From positions 9,301,001 to 9,365,000 of the forward strand of contig NZ_CP127294.1 in assembly GCF_030285625.1 (NCBI RefSeq): 64,000 nt of DNA. The letters run 5' to 3'. A program made the translations under genes and the position numbers. This document shows positions 62,124-64,000 of this stretch, one piece after another (the first letter of the stretch is position 1; each line of letters starts with the position of its first letter). The notes under the pieces are model-generated. The model was not told the DNA's origin and did no database searches. It saw only the letters and a list, made by a program, of their open reading frames with translations. This stretch comes from Amycolatopsis sp. 2-15. Its GTDB lineage: Bacteria > Actinomycetota > Actinomycetes > Mycobacteriales > Pseudonocardiaceae.

Positions 62124-64000
<1,877 letters not shown>

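Overview
The window is GC-rich, with a strong preference for G or C at third codon positions, many GTG starts, mycothiol-group actinobacterial gene families (PimB', QcrCAB/CtaC/CtaF, DUF3043, DUF2567) and a 23S/5S rRNA pair. The gene order closely follows the Mycobacterium tuberculosis block from Rv2188c (pimB') to Rv2218 (lipA), with extra genes inserted. No insertion sequence, phage gene, CRISPR array or tRNA was seen. The best fit is the chromosome of a Pseudonocardiales actinomycete such as Amycolatopsis; the genus is inferred from general resemblance, not proven.

Region 1 (1-12,139) is cofactor supply. It starts with nadB (running off the left edge) and nadA. Opposite them lies an NrtR-type Nudix regulator, and a 25-bp inverted repeat with a TATAAT box sits in the shared promoter. 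A Lon-substrate-binding-domain protein and a DUF2567 membrane protein follow. The biotin block then runs leftward: P450, bioA, two tandem SulP-carbonic anhydrase fusions, bioD, bioB and the small iron-sulfur accessory protein gene bsaP. No bioF is present in the window.

Region 2 (12,165-34,400) holds the cytochrome P450, a uridine-kinase-like protein with a degraded P-loop, the mannosyltransferase PimB', an NlpC/P60 cell-wall hydrolase behind a candidate c-di-AMP riboswitch, a NYN nuclease, a DEDDh exonuclease-UvrC fusion, and the respiratory genes ctaE-qcrC-qcrA-qcrB and ctaC-ctaF. trpD, a GlxA-type regulator with a divergent EamA exporter, asnB and an adenosine-kinase-like PfkB enzyme are interspersed. 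CtaE, CtaC, CtaF and QcrCAB together supply most of the bc1-aa3 supercomplex; ctaD is not here.

Region 3 (34,400-48,850) carries an A-type iron-sulfur carrier (erpA type), DUF3043, an aldo/keto reductase, an ispD homologue, a DHFR-fold protein, cobT, ilvE, leucyl aminopeptidase, then lpdA and dlaT, the E3 and E2 subunits of a 2-oxoacid dehydrogenase. Region 4 (48,850-57,120) makes lipoate for that E2: lipB and lipA, here separated by a beta-lactamase-fold protein, an ArsR-type regulator, an epimerase, a PAP2 phosphatase, an F420/LLM oxidoreductase, a TetR regulator and an SDR.

Region 5 (57,250-64,000) has a DedA protein, a patatin phospholipase, an L,D-transpeptidase, about 820 bp of non-coding DNA containing a five-copy degenerate tandem repeat, an M55 D-aminopeptidase, and the 3' end of an rRNA operon (5S and most of 23S, both on the minus strand). 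Two patterns recur throughout. At least 17 genes have a TANNNT -10 box only 6-8 bases before the start codon, which predicts leaderless mRNAs. Most convergent gene pairs are separated by long GC-rich hairpins with similar stem sequences.
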